Shown: one piece after another, positions 1 to 6,570 of the stretch
Numbering within the stretch: position 1 is the stretch's first letter
How the letters are laid out: the number at the start of each line of letters is the position of its first letter
DNA from: Granulicella sp.
GTDB taxonomy: Bacteria; Acidobacteriota; Terriglobia; Terriglobales; Acidobacteriaceae
DNA: 8,063 nt
Assembly (NCBI GenBank): GCA_003133205.1
Contig: PKWK01000408.1
Location: 3,115-11,177, forward strand
Direction of reading: 5' to 3'
Notes under the pieces: model-generated
The model's database searches: none
The model's input: the letters and a program-made list of their open reading frames with translations, nothing else
Told to the model about the DNA's origin: nothing
Position numbers and translations under genes: made by a program

Positions 1-2
1 CC

Positions 3-1667
3 TCCCGTTATTCGGGAGGAATTGTGACGGGCTATTTTGCGCCGAGCGATGCGGCCAGCAACTGCGACATCGCAAACGATGGCGTCGAGTCGGCGCCGCA
101 GCCGGTTGCGGCGAGCGGATGGTGGACTGGAGTGTTGTGCGCGCATGGGCACGCCGCGTGGTCGAACTTCACCGCGCAAGCGGCACGCACGGCTACGCTC
201 GAAGTGGCCGCGCTCGACGAAGGCGGTCTCGCCACCGCCGCGAAGGCGATGCCGCTGATCGGCGTATGGGCCGCGACCGACGCAACGGGAACGCTGCCAA
301 CCATCGCGGCAACCGCGTCGCCGTTCAACACCGTCTCGCTGGGAATGACCGCGGCCAGCGTAGCCACGACGCAGGCAGAGAGTCTGCGCTTCGTCATTGC
401 GGATGCACGCGGCGATGGCCGGCCTGACTTTGCCTACCGCGCGCGGGTGCTCTACGCCGACACCATTCAGCCGGCAATCACCAGCGTCAACGGCGGCCAG
501 ATCACGATCAGCGGAATGGGATTTCGCGCGGGCAACGAGGTCACGGTCAACGGCGTGCCAGCGGTAGTGTCCAGTTGGACGGCGACCACCATCGTTGCGG
601 TCGCGCCGCCCGAGAGTGCGTTTCGTGCCATCCCCGCTGGGCCGGTCGACGTCGCAGTGATCGATCTCTCAACCCGCGGAACCACGCTGATGACAGGCGC
701 ACTCACCTATGGCGGAATCGCACCGGACTTCGTGACGCTGGTCTCCGCGCCCTCGGGCACCGTCGCGGTGGGCACGCTCGCAACGACGCCGTTTGCGGTG
801 CAAGTGTTCCTCGGCGACGGCGTGACGCCGGTGGTGGGATTGCCCGTGACCTTCTCGGCCAGCCCGGGCAGCGTGCAGTTCGGAGCGTGCGCCGCGCCGC
901 CATGCGTGGTGCTGACCGATGCGACTGGGACGGCTTCGACCACAGTCACGCCAACGTCGTTCGGCACATTCACACTCCAGGCGACCGCAGTCGGCGCGGT
1001 CCAGACGGTAACGTTCACCTCCGCTACGCGCAGCATCACGCCGGTGCGGCCGGTGGAGTATGTCGCAGCGGGCGCGACCGTGGCGTGGACTCCGCAAGTC
1101 AGCGTCGTCCAGAATGGCGCGCCTGCCGCGGGCGCAGTGGTCTCGTGGTCAGCTTCCGGCGTGATCGCGATTTCACCCGCATCAAGCCTCGCCGACTCGC
1201 TGGGAGTCGCGCAGGTTGCGGCAATCGCAGGACCTCTCGCCGCAGGTACGCCCGCAACGGGCCAAGCCTGCGCATGGACAACCGTCTGCGCGAACTTCAC
1301 CGCCGTCAGCGTGGACCCATCGGCATGGCGGCTCGTCGTGGTGAGCGGAGCGGGCCAGTCCGTGTCCGCGTCAGCCACATTCGCGCCCGTAGTCCTGAGG
1401 GTGACCGACGGCGGCGGCAATCCAGTGGCCGGCGCGCCGGTCGCCGTGCATCAGACGGTGGACGCCGCAGAGATGCCGTGTCCAACCCGCGGGCCGTGCC
1501 CGATCGCGCCCGTGCTGGCCGCCTCCAACGTGGCAGCAATCTCGGACGCCGACGGACTGGTCAGCGTGACTCCAATGCAGATCAGCGGCGTGGGTGAACT
1601 GACCAACGTGGCCGTGGCCACCGGCACGCAGGGTTTCGTTTCCCTCTCGCTCGAACAGCAGCCCTGA
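3..1667 (+). CDS. Secreted IPT/TIG and Ig-like repeat protein, C-terminal part (5' end outside window)
   Basis: The reading frame is open to the left edge, so this is the C-terminal 554 residues of a longer protein. Residue numbers below count from the GTG at 24. An IPT/TIG domain fills about 149-230 (starting PAITSVNGGQITISGMGF). A bacterial Ig-like (Big_1-type) domain follows at about 234-335, with the typical 'PVTFSASPG' and 'TDATGTASTTVTP' strands. Two more Ig-like repeats reach the stop (about 340-430 and 435-547). Three short cysteine loops are visible: C289-C294, C416-C422 and C486-C492. There is no catalytic motif or membrane anchor in the visible part. Such repeats normally form extracellular stalks or adhesive/binding modules; in Acidobacteria they are often fused behind a protease or other secreted N-terminal domain, which cannot be seen here. 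Low Lys/Cys and high Ala/Thr/Val content fits an exported protein. Function is unassigned. Confidence 0.85.
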   Translation, partial: SRYSGGIVTGYFAPSDAASNCDIANDGVESAPQPVAASGWWTGVLCAHGHAAWSNFTAQAARTATLEVAALDEGGLATAAKAMPLIGVWAATDATGTLPTIAATASPFNTVSLGMTAASVATTQAESLRFVIADARGDGRPDFAYRARVLYADTIQPAITSVNGGQITISGMGFRAGNEVTVNGVPAVVSSWTATTIVAVAPPESAFRAIPAGPVDVAVIDLSTRGTTLMTGALTYGGIAPDFVTLVSAPSGTVAVGTLATTPFAVQVFLGDGVTPVVGLPVTFSASPGSVQFGACAAPPCVVLTDATGTASTTVTPTSFGTFTLQATAVGAVQTVTFTSATRSITPVRPVEYVAAGATVAWTPQVSVVQNGAPAAGAVVSWSASGVIAISPASSLADSLGVAQVAAIAGPLAAGTPATGQACAWTTVCANFTAVSVDPSAWRLVVVSGAGQSVSASATFAPVVLRVTDGGGNPVAGAPVAVHQTVDAAEMPCPTRGPCPIAPVLAASNVAAISDADGLVSVTPMQISGVGELTNVAVATGTQGFVSLSLEQQP

Positions 1668-1828
1668 CCGCTCGGGCGGCCTCGCAGTTGGGGTCTGCAA
1701 GCCCGGATGCCTCCGGACGTTATATCTTGGATAAGGACACTTTGCGATTTGACTGTCTGGGCCCGCGCCCGGATGTACCTCGCGAGAACCTGCCAGGGCC
1801 GACACGAGCCGCACCGATTTGGAGAACA

Positions 1829-2590
1829 ATGCTGAGGATGAAGAAGATTGAGTTGGAAGTGGTAGCGGGAATCCAGAGTCCCACGAATGTTCCAGAGTGC
1901 AGCCAACGTAACGCCAGTCGTGGCCTTGCGATCGCAGCGATCCTCGTGGCCTGCCTGCTTCCGGCGATTGCCCCGAGCGCGCGGGCGCAGACCAAGCTCG
2001 GCCCGGCCGCGCCCGTCACCTACGACAACAAATATGAGCTCTACGGCGGCCTGAACTACATGGACTTCAAGGCCGGCGAGAACCTGCCCAAGCGCATGAA
2101 CCTCGGCGGCGCCGAGATCGAAGGCACGTACTGGCTCACCAACAAGTGGGGCCTGGCCGCCGAGTATCGCGGCGAGGCTGGCACCACGCAGGTCTTCCCC
2201 AACGCGGGCGTCTACGGCATTCACCGGCCGCTGGTCTATATGAACATGGGGCTGTTCGGCGCGCAGTATCGCGGACCGAAGAACCAGCACGCAGCCATCA
2301 ACTACCACGCGTACGGCGGCGTGGCCAGCGGCGTGTTCGACGCCGGAACCCAGGGAGCCGGTCCGGGCAATGTCTTTAGCGCAACCGAGAATGCTCGTCT
2401 GGTCGGGCTCTACGCCAACCACACGGCGCCGATCTTCGCACTCGGCGGCAGTCTCGATTTGAACCGCTCCAAGAACTGGGCGGTTCGGCTGTCGCCGGAT
2501 TTGATTCTGGAACGCTTCGGCAACGAGACGCGGGAGTTCTTCGCCATCTCCGGCGGCGTCGTCTACCGTTTCCCTACGAAGAAGAAGTAA
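1829..2590 (+). CDS. Outer-membrane beta-barrel protein with signal peptide
   Basis: This is a 253-residue protein. I chose ATG 1829 because GGAG at 1821-1824 lies four bases upstream; the frame is open further upstream to a TTG at 1688, but that extension looks non-coding. ATG 1838 (fourth residue) is an alternative. The N-terminal region is unusually long, about 32 residues, before a hydrophobic segment (about 32-49) that ends in PSARAQ, a plausible signal peptidase I site near residue 53. The mature part has short alternating aromatic/hydrophobic strands (YELYGGLNYMDF, GTYWLTNKWGLAAEYRGE, WAVRLSPDLILERF) and ends in a barrel-closing strand GGVVYRF followed by PTKKK. This pattern matches small OmpA/OmpW-like or 'outer membrane beta-barrel' proteins; no specific substrate can be named. 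It lies 161 nt after the Ig-like gene and 30 nt before the DUF721 gene, on the same strand. A short CCGGA/TCCGG hairpin at 1703-1716 in the upstream gap is too weak to call a terminator. Confidence 0.8.
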   Translation: MLRMKKIELEVVAGIQSPTNVPECSQRNASRGLAIAAILVACLLPAIAPSARAQTKLGPAAPVTYDNKYELYGGLNYMDFKAGENLPKRMNLGGAEIEGTYWLTNKWGLAAEYRGEAGTTQVFPNAGVYGIHRPLVYMNMGLFGAQYRGPKNQHAAINYHAYGGVASGVFDAGTQGAGPGNVFSATENARLVGLYANHTAPIFALGGSLDLNRSKNWAVRLSPDLILERFGNETREFFAISGGVVYRFPTKKK

Positions 2591-2620
2591 CGGCGCGCCA
2601 GCGCGCGCGGGCGGTGCAGG

Positions 2621-2902
2621 ATGGAAGCAATGAGAGATGTATTACGGGGCACTCTGGGCAAGAGTCTGCGCGGGATTGGCGACGAGGATTGCCTGGCCGC
2701 AGCATGGACCGTTGCGTGCGGCTGCGCGATGGCGGACCGCGGACGAGTGATTGGCTACGCGGCGGGCGTCGTGCAAATCGAGGTGGCCGACCCGACATGG
2801 CTGCGCCAGATGATCTCGCTGCGCTCCGTGCTGGAGCGCGAGATGGCGCGCATCTCGGGCTTGCCCGTGACCGGAATTCACTTCGAACTGCAAAAGGGTT
2901 GA
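2621..2902 (+). CDS. DUF721 (DciA-like) small protein
   Basis: This is a 93-residue protein with the layout of the DUF721 family: an N-terminal helix with a Trp (LAAAWTVACGCAMADRG), a beta segment (GVVQIEVADPTWLRQM) and a C-terminal helix (LRSVLEREMARISGLPVTGIHFEL). The 'V.V.D..W...L..L' core is the family signature. Some DUF721 members are DciA, which loads the replicative helicase DnaB, but this short version may be only the core domain, so I give no symbol. The start is uncertain: ATG 2621 is preceded directly by AGG with no spacer, and ATG 2630 is an alternative. The stop overlaps the gatC Shine-Dalgarno (GAGGAG at 2901-2906), so the gene is very probably transcribed with gatC and gatA. 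The association of DUF721 with gatC/gatA is, as I recall, common in Terriglobia. Confidence 0.78.
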   Translation: MEAMRDVLRGTLGKSLRGIGDEDCLAAAWTVACGCAMADRGRVIGYAAGVVQIEVADPTWLRQMISLRSVLEREMARISGLPVTGIHFELQKG

Positions 2903-2906
2903 GGAG
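2901..2906 (+). promoter_or_regulatory. Shine-Dalgarno of gatC overlapping the DUF721 stop
   Basis: GAGGAG shares its first two bases with the TGA stop of the upstream gene and sits eight bases before the gatC ATG at 2915. The overlap supports translational coupling and supports ATG 2915 rather than the in-frame ATG 2933. Confidence 0.7.
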
Positions 2907-2914
2907 ATCTGCAA

Positions 2915-3235
2915 ATGGCTGACGGCGTAACCATGGACGAGGTGCTGCGGGTCGCGGAACTGGCGAACCTGGAGTTGACCGCCGAGGAGGTTCCGCGCAT
3001 GCAGCGCGACCTGAACTCGATCCTCCGCCACATCGCGCAGTTGAATGAGCTGGACACGACCGGCGTGCCGGCGATGGCGCAGGTAGGCGAGGTGCTTGGC
3101 GCGGAGGTTGAAACGACCGGTGCCAGCCTGCGCGTGGATGCGGAGCGTCCCTCGCTCAACCGCGCGGCAGTGATGGCATCGGCGCCGGAGAGCGATGGCC
3201 GGTTCTTCAAAGTGCCGAAGGTGATTGAACGGTAG
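2915..3235 (+). CDS. gatC: Asp-tRNA(Asn)/Glu-tRNA(Gln) amidotransferase subunit C
   Basis: This is a 106-residue protein of normal GatC size. It shows the conserved N-terminal helical part (DEVLRVAELANLELTAEE, then MQRDLNSILRHIAQLNELDTTGVPAM) and the extended C-terminal tail ending in DGRFFKVPKVIER. GatC has no catalytic residues; it wraps around GatA and GatB and is needed for GatA folding or stability in the GatCAB complex. That complex amidates Glu-tRNA(Gln) or Asp-tRNA(Asn) in the cytoplasm. It lies between the DUF721 gene (12 nt gap) and gatA (49 nt gap), in one direction, as expected for an operon. gatB, the tRNA-binding kinase subunit, is not in the window and must be encoded elsewhere. 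Confidence 0.95.
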   Translation: MADGVTMDEVLRVAELANLELTAEEVPRMQRDLNSILRHIAQLNELDTTGVPAMAQVGEVLGAEVETTGASLRVDAERPSLNRAAVMASAPESDGRFFKVPKVIER

Positions 3236-3273
3236 AACAGCAAGTTAGCAAGTCAGCGGCGAGACGAAGGAAC

Positions 3274-3278
3274 GGGAG
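3274..3278 (+). promoter_or_regulatory. Shine-Dalgarno deciding the TTG start of gatA
   Basis: GGGAG lies six bases before TTG 3285. No ATG or GTG fits better near the expected GatA N-terminus (STTTIQEVRAAI), so the unusual TTG start is supported by this site. Confidence 0.65.
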
Positions 3279-3284
3279 ACGGTT

Positions 3285-4757
3285 TTGAGTACGACGACGA
3301 TTCAAGAAGTTCGAGCAGCGATCGCGACGCGCGCAACGACGGCGACGGCGGTGGCCGAGCAGCATTACGCGCGGATCGCGGCCGACGATGGGCCGGTGAG
3401 TTCGGGCGGCAAGGGCATTCATAGCTTCCTTGCGCTGAGCCGTGACCGTGCGTTGGCACAGGCGGCGAAGATCGACGCTCTGGCCGCGAGCGGTGATGCG
3501 CTGCCGCCGCTGGCCGGCGTTCCGGTGGGCATCAAGGACGTGCTGACGATGGTCGGCTCGCCTGCCACCGCGGGCTCGAAGATTCTCGAAGGCTACATGC
3601 CGCCGTACGATGCGACCGCGGTGAAGCGGCTGGAAGCGGCGGGCGCGGTGCTGCTGGGCAAGCTGAACTGCGACGAGTTCGCGATGGGCTCGTCGAATGA
3701 GAACTCGGCGTACGGGCCGGTGCTGAATCCGCGTGCGCTCGACCGCGTTCCGGGCGGATCGAGCGGCGGTTCGGCGGCGGCGGTTGCGGCGGGCTTCGCG
3801 GTTGCGACGCTGGGCACGGACACTGGCGGATCGATTCGCCAGCCTGCCGCGTTCTGCGGCGTGGTTGGCATGCTGCCGACGTACGGGCGCGTCTCGCGCT
3901 ACGGGCTGATCGCGTTCGCGTCGTCGCTGGACCGCGTGGGCCCGTTCGCGACCAACGTGCGCGACGTGGCGACCATGCTCAGCGTGCTCGCAGGTAAGGA
4001 CGTGATGGACGCGACCTGCTCCGAGCGCCCGGTTGGCGATTACGTCGGCGCGCTCGAGAATCCAGTCGATGGCCTGCGCATCGGCGTTCCGGCCGAGTAC
4101 TTCGGCGAAGGGCTCGATCCTGAGATTCGCGCTGCGATCGAGAAGGCGCTCGACGGGCTGCGCGCGGTGGGCTGCGAGGTGAAGACGATCGCGCTGCCGC
4201 ACACCAAGTACGCGATTCCGACGTACTATGTCATCGCCACGGCGGAGGCTTCGGCGAACCTGTCGCGGTTCGACGGCGTGCGCTTCGGCCTGCGGTCTGG
4301 CGCTGGAAATACGGGAGCGCAAACCCTCTCCGAGATGTACCGCGAGACGCGCGACCAGGGCTTCGGCGCGGAAGTGAAGCGCCGCATCCTGCTGGGCACG
4401 TATGCGCTCTCGGCCGGCTACTACGACGCGTACTACCGCAAGGCGCAGCAGGTGCGGACGCTACTGACGCGCGACTTCCTGGCGGCGTTCGCCGAAGTGG
4501 ACGCCATCGTCGCTCCGGTGACGCCGACGCCCGCGTTCAAACTCGGCGAGAAGACCGACGACCCGGTGCAGATGTATCTCGAAGACATCTACTCCGTTGC
4601 CGCGAGCCTCGCGGGCATCTGCGGCATCAGCGTGCCGTGCGGCGAGACCAGGGCTGGCTTGCCGATCGGCGTGCAGATCATGGGCCGCCACTTCGACGAG
4701 GAGACCATGCTGCGAGTCGCGCTCGCCATCGAAGCAGGGCAGGAACTTGGCGGCTGA
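3285..4757 (+). CDS. gatA: Asp-tRNA(Asn)/Glu-tRNA(Gln) amidotransferase subunit A
   Basis: This is a 490-residue amidase-signature protein of normal GatA length, started from TTG. GatA hydrolyses glutamine and passes the ammonia to GatB for amidation of the mischarged tRNA. The Ser-cisSer-Lys triad is visible: Lys84 in PVGIKDV, Ser159 in PGGSSGGSAAA and Ser183 in GTDTGGSIRQPAAFCG. The spacing (75 and 24 residues) matches Staphylococcus aureus GatA (Lys79, Ser154, Ser178). Other GatA hallmarks are LLGKLNCDEFAMGSSNENSAYGP, YGRVSRYGLIAFASSLDRVGP, the YYDAYYRKAQQVRTL helix and the C-terminal GISVPCG...GLPIGVQIMG. The segment after Ser183 reads GMLPTYGRVS where most amidase-signature proteins have GLKPT. 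gatC is 49 nt upstream. No gene follows on this strand until 7478, and a strong terminator lies at 4993-5026. Confidence 0.96.
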   Translation: MSTTTIQEVRAAIATRATTATAVAEQHYARIAADDGPVSSGGKGIHSFLALSRDRALAQAAKIDALAASGDALPPLAGVPVGIKDVLTMVGSPATAGSKILEGYMPPYDATAVKRLEAAGAVLLGKLNCDEFAMGSSNENSAYGPVLNPRALDRVPGGSSGGSAAAVAAGFAVATLGTDTGGSIRQPAAFCGVVGMLPTYGRVSRYGLIAFASSLDRVGPFATNVRDVATMLSVLAGKDVMDATCSERPVGDYVGALENPVDGLRIGVPAEYFGEGLDPEIRAAIEKALDGLRAVGCEVKTIALPHTKYAIPTYYVIATAEASANLSRFDGVRFGLRSGAGNTGAQTLSEMYRETRDQGFGAEVKRRILLGTYALSAGYYDAYYRKAQQVRTLLTRDFLAAFAEVDAIVAPVTPTPAFKLGEKTDDPVQMYLEDIYSVAASLAGICGISVPCGETRAGLPIGVQIMGRHFDEETMLRVALAIEAGQELGG

Positions 4758-4918
4758 AGCCGATCTTCCCGAACAGCCGGCGAGCGCCCTGGTGCGGCGC
4801 GTCATTGGGTTCGACGTGGGCGACGTTCCTCGAAGCACGGGCGAACCAGGTGCGGCGAGACGCGGAGTAACGGTGCTGGCTGGCAAGACGCCTGCCGTTC
4901 AAGATACCCCTCCCCCCG
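4758..4918. other. Non-coding stretch after gatA
   Basis: This is GC-rich sequence between the gatA stop and the AT-rich island. Both strands carry open frames here, but none has a ribosome binding site or a family I recognise. The minus-strand frame has somewhat raised G/C at third positions, which could be gene debris or a shadow. No RNA gene or repeat was seen. Confidence 0.4.
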
Positions 4919-4990
4919 TGATATATACCATCATATATTGAAAACAAAACTGTTATAGTTTGGTATATACCGTTTTGATATATACCAAAC
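4919..4990. promoter_or_regulatory. AT-rich operator/promoter-like island with TATATACC dyads
   Basis: Three TATATACC boxes lie within 72 bp. TGATATATACCA occurs at 4919-4930 and again, exactly, at 4976-4987. Between them GGTATATACC (4962-4971) is a 10-bp perfect palindrome. In addition GTTTGGTATATA (4958-4969) and TATATACCAAAC (4979-4990) form a 12-bp perfect inverted repeat around a 9-base centre. The sequence TGGTATATA at 4961-4969 resembles an extended -10 element, and TTGAAA at 4938 could be a poor -35 (20-bp spacer). The layout fits binding of a dimeric repressor over a promoter; TATATA-core dyads resemble PadR-type sites, but that is a guess. No gene starts downstream on either strand, and the terminator follows three bases later. 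Confidence 0.5.
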
Positions 4991-4992
4991 GC

Positions 4993-5026
4993 AGAAAGGC
5001 CCGGCATATTGGAGCCGGGCCTTTCT
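4993..5026. terminator. Strong symmetric rho-independent terminator
   Basis: AGAAAGGCCCGGC (4993-5005) pairs perfectly with GCCGGGCCTTTCT (5014-5026), giving a 13-bp stem and an 8-base loop. The plus-strand continuation CTTT makes a T-rich 3' arm and tail; the minus strand also ends its stem in CTTTCT. It can therefore act both ways. It would end the DUF721-gatC-gatA transcript and, on the other strand, read-through from the barrel gene that ends at 5209. Confidence 0.88.
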
Positions 5027-5173
5027 CTTTACTAACTACGTTAATTATACGCCTTTGAGGGTATCTAGTATGCCAACTCTATTTCCTTTGGATTCAGCTA
5101 GATAAGTGGTTTGGGGGCTTGACACGCGAGTTTGGCTGGTTTTTGGCGAAATTCCGATTTCGGGCGAGCTGCG
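5027..5173. other. AT-richer intergenic stretch, no gene seen
   Basis: The stretch from the terminator towards the barrel gene is lower in GC than the surrounding genes. It contains a 6-bp inverted repeat CGAAAT/ATTTCG at 5147-5162 without a T tract, and a TTGACA at 5119-5124 that has no matching -10 box. Neither supports a called element. Confidence 0.4.
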
Positions 5174-5189
5174 GAGGGTGCTGAAAAAG
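5174..5189. repeat. Solo copy of the AGGGTGCTGAAAA repeat end
   Basis: The 16 bases GAGGGTGCTGAAAAAG are identical to 6133-6148 at the edge of the larger repeat element. This copy lies 19 bases beyond the stop codon of the minus-strand barrel gene, with no visible internal hairpin part beside it. Confidence 0.75.
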
Positions 5190-5208
5190 GCAAATTCGGC
5201 GCTGGAGG

Positions 5209-6009
5209 CTAATCGTTATCGTCCCCGCCAAACTCCCAGGTCATCTTGACCACCACGCCGACGGGGCTGCTAAGGCTGCTCGCTCCGATCGGCACGCCCA
5301 TTCCAATCTCCAGCCGGTGCGGGAGGTGTTGATAGATTCCGGGGGTCATATAGAAGGTGTTGATGCCCGCATTTCGGCGGCCACTGAACTCCAGCGTCGG
5401 CCTTAGGTCGTGCGCAATCGGCCGGACAGCCGCGACATTGTAGGCGAGTGATTTGTCATCCTTGCTCAACTCGGGAATGAAGCTGGTATGGATTTGCAGT
5501 GTGCCGAATTGTTTTGCGGCAAGCAGCTCCGGTTCCAGGCTCGTCTGTCCGCGAGAGGTCACCGGCAGACTCACTCCCATGGCGGCGCTCAGTGCGAATG
5601 GATAATTGCTGCGGACGAGCTGGTATAAGAGGCTGGCGCTCATGGTGCTCCAGCTCACCGGCAGTTCGCTGGTCTCCGTCGACTGAATGCCGTATGGCAG
5701 CTCCATGGCAAATTGAAAGCGCCGGGTAATCCCGTACTCGAAGTCCAAGGCTGCCGACTTGCCGTCGGCCGCGCTTCTGTGGTCGCGAAAGTCCGTTCCC
5801 GCCACGGTCAATTGCACCTCACCGTGTTCCTGGCTGCGGACGGCTTCGGACAGGAAGAACTCCTGGATGTACTCCGGAAGAACATCGTGCAATGTGTGGG
5901 CGGTCTTTGCGCTCGGAGTTTGGCACACCGACGTTGGGTTCAGTCCGGCCAAAAGGCAAACGCCGACGATGGATGCCAGCGGCATTCCCACACAACGTCG
6001 CTGCCTCAT
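5209..6009 (-). CDS. Predicted outer-membrane beta-barrel/transporter-like protein
   Basis: This is a 266-residue protein. A basic start (MRQRRC) and a hydrophobic segment at about 9-22 followed by NPTSVCQTPS suggest a signal peptide cut near residue 30. The rest is a series of amphipathic strands: GEVQLTVAGTDF, ALDFEYGITRRFQFAMELPYG, SASLLYQL, FALSAAMGVSLPV, TPGIYQHLPHRLEIGMGVPIG and the closing VGVVVKMTWEF, with a short acidic tail GGDDND. This layout resembles the 'transporter'/MetA-pathway-of-phenol-degradation type barrels, but I cannot name a substrate. ATG at residue 9 (MPLASIV) is an alternative start; neither start has a strong Shine-Dalgarno (GGAT lies about 7 bases before the first). 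GC content is lower than in gatA. It stands alone, between two repeat copies, with no co-directional partner nearby, so its partner in the inner membrane is unknown. Confidence 0.8.
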   Translation of the reverse strand: MRQRRCVGMPLASIVGVCLLAGLNPTSVCQTPSAKTAHTLHDVLPEYIQEFFLSEAVRSQEHGEVQLTVAGTDFRDHRSAADGKSAALDFEYGITRRFQFAMELPYGIQSTETSELPVSWSTMSASLLYQLVRSNYPFALSAAMGVSLPVTSRGQTSLEPELLAAKQFGTLQIHTSFIPELSKDDKSLAYNVAAVRPIAHDLRPTLEFSGRRNAGINTFYMTPGIYQHLPHRLEIGMGVPIGASSLSSPVGVVVKMTWEFGGDDND

Positions 6010-6133
6010 GAATGATCCATTCTGATTATGTGTAGCAGGCTACGCTGCGTCGCGATCGACCCGCAAGCTGCGCTGCAGTTCATGAGGCGGGAGACTTCGA
6101 TGTTAAGTGGAGGCAGGTGTGGCGCTGCTGAAG

Positions 6134-6313
6134 AGGGTGCTGAAAAAGCCGCGTACTCCCGCGCGTAGATTCCCTCGGTGGCTAAAGCCACACTGAAAAT
6201 AGGGTGTTTGCGGCGCGACTGAAGTCGCGCCCTTTCAAAGCGCTGACTTTTCAGCAGGCTCTGAAGCCCCACGCTAATCCGAAGTGCAACGGCCAGGCCC
6301 TTTTCAGCACCCT
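6134..6313. repeat. REP/MITE-like intergenic repeat element, about 180 bp
   Basis: The element is bounded by a 13-bp perfect inverted repeat, AGGGTGCTGAAAA (6134-6146) and TTTTCAGCACCCT (6301-6313). A further inverted copy, TTTTCAGCA, lies inside at 6248-6256. Between them are two perfect hairpins: GTGGCT-AA-AGCCAC (6178-6191) and GGCGCGACT-GA-AGTCGCGCC (6212-6231), followed by CCCTTTCAAAGC. The pattern 'CTCGGTGGCTAAAGCCAC ... GACTGAAGTCGCGCC' is one I associate with multicopy intergenic repeats of Terriglobia; this is from memory, not a search. It carries no open frame that looks real and no transposase gene is nearby. It lies about 125 bp upstream of the barrel gene's start codon. Confidence 0.8.
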
Positions 6314-6570
6314 GATGCCCCGATTCTCAGTCTGATCCCAGATCCGGGTGGCTGCGTCGCCTGGCGAACGCGGCATCAAGCGACATCAAGCGGTATTGTG
6401 CGCGCTCGATGGTAATTCCGACGCAAGGGGAAAGTATTTGTGCGAGAATTCTCGGCTATAGAGCGATAAGGCCGTCATGAATGGGGCACCGGCCGAAGAC
6501 ACGTCCGCTCTCGGTCAGCACGTTTTCAATGAGACCGCCGTTAGGGGGCGAACAACGGACAAGTGAATTC
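6314..6570. other. Intergenic stretch without a supported gene
   Basis: This is the gap between the repeat element and the 3' end of the cupin gene. It holds a short direct repeat, CATCAAGCG twice at 6374-6382 and 6384-6392, and a 29-codon frame from ATG 6478 without a convincing ribosome binding site. A long plus-strand frame runs from here across the cupin gene, but it is antisense to that gene and has no coding character. No terminator with a T tract was found after the cupin stop. Confidence 0.45.

Noticed and set aside
1..26. CCTCCCG/CGGGAGG inverted repeat and GGGAGG followed by GTG 24, looking like a hairpin plus a start site.
   Set aside because: The frame is open upstream to the window edge, the protein from GTG 24 has no signal peptide, and the sequence begins inside a domain. 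It is most likely internal coding sequence.
4678..5007. Minus-strand open frame beginning in the terminator stem and running into gatA antisense.
   Set aside because: It starts within the terminator, crosses the dyads (giving repeated GIY motifs) and overlaps gatA. Third-position G/C is mildly raised over 4758-4905, but no family was recognised.
5119..5147. TTGACA that looks like a -35 box.
   Set aside because: No -10-like sequence lies 16-18 bp downstream and no gene follows on that strand.
5147..5162. CGAAAT/ATTTCG hairpin as terminator of the barrel gene.
   Set aside because: The stem is only 6 bp and AT-rich, with no T tract on the minus strand.
6006..6272. Minus-strand open frame of 88 codons across the repeat element.
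   Set aside because: Most of its sequence is the repeat with its hairpins; translations of this kind are artefacts of the repeat.
6478..6567. 29-codon frame from ATG 6478 on the plus strand.
   Set aside because: It is short, lacks a Shine-Dalgarno and shows no recognisable motif.
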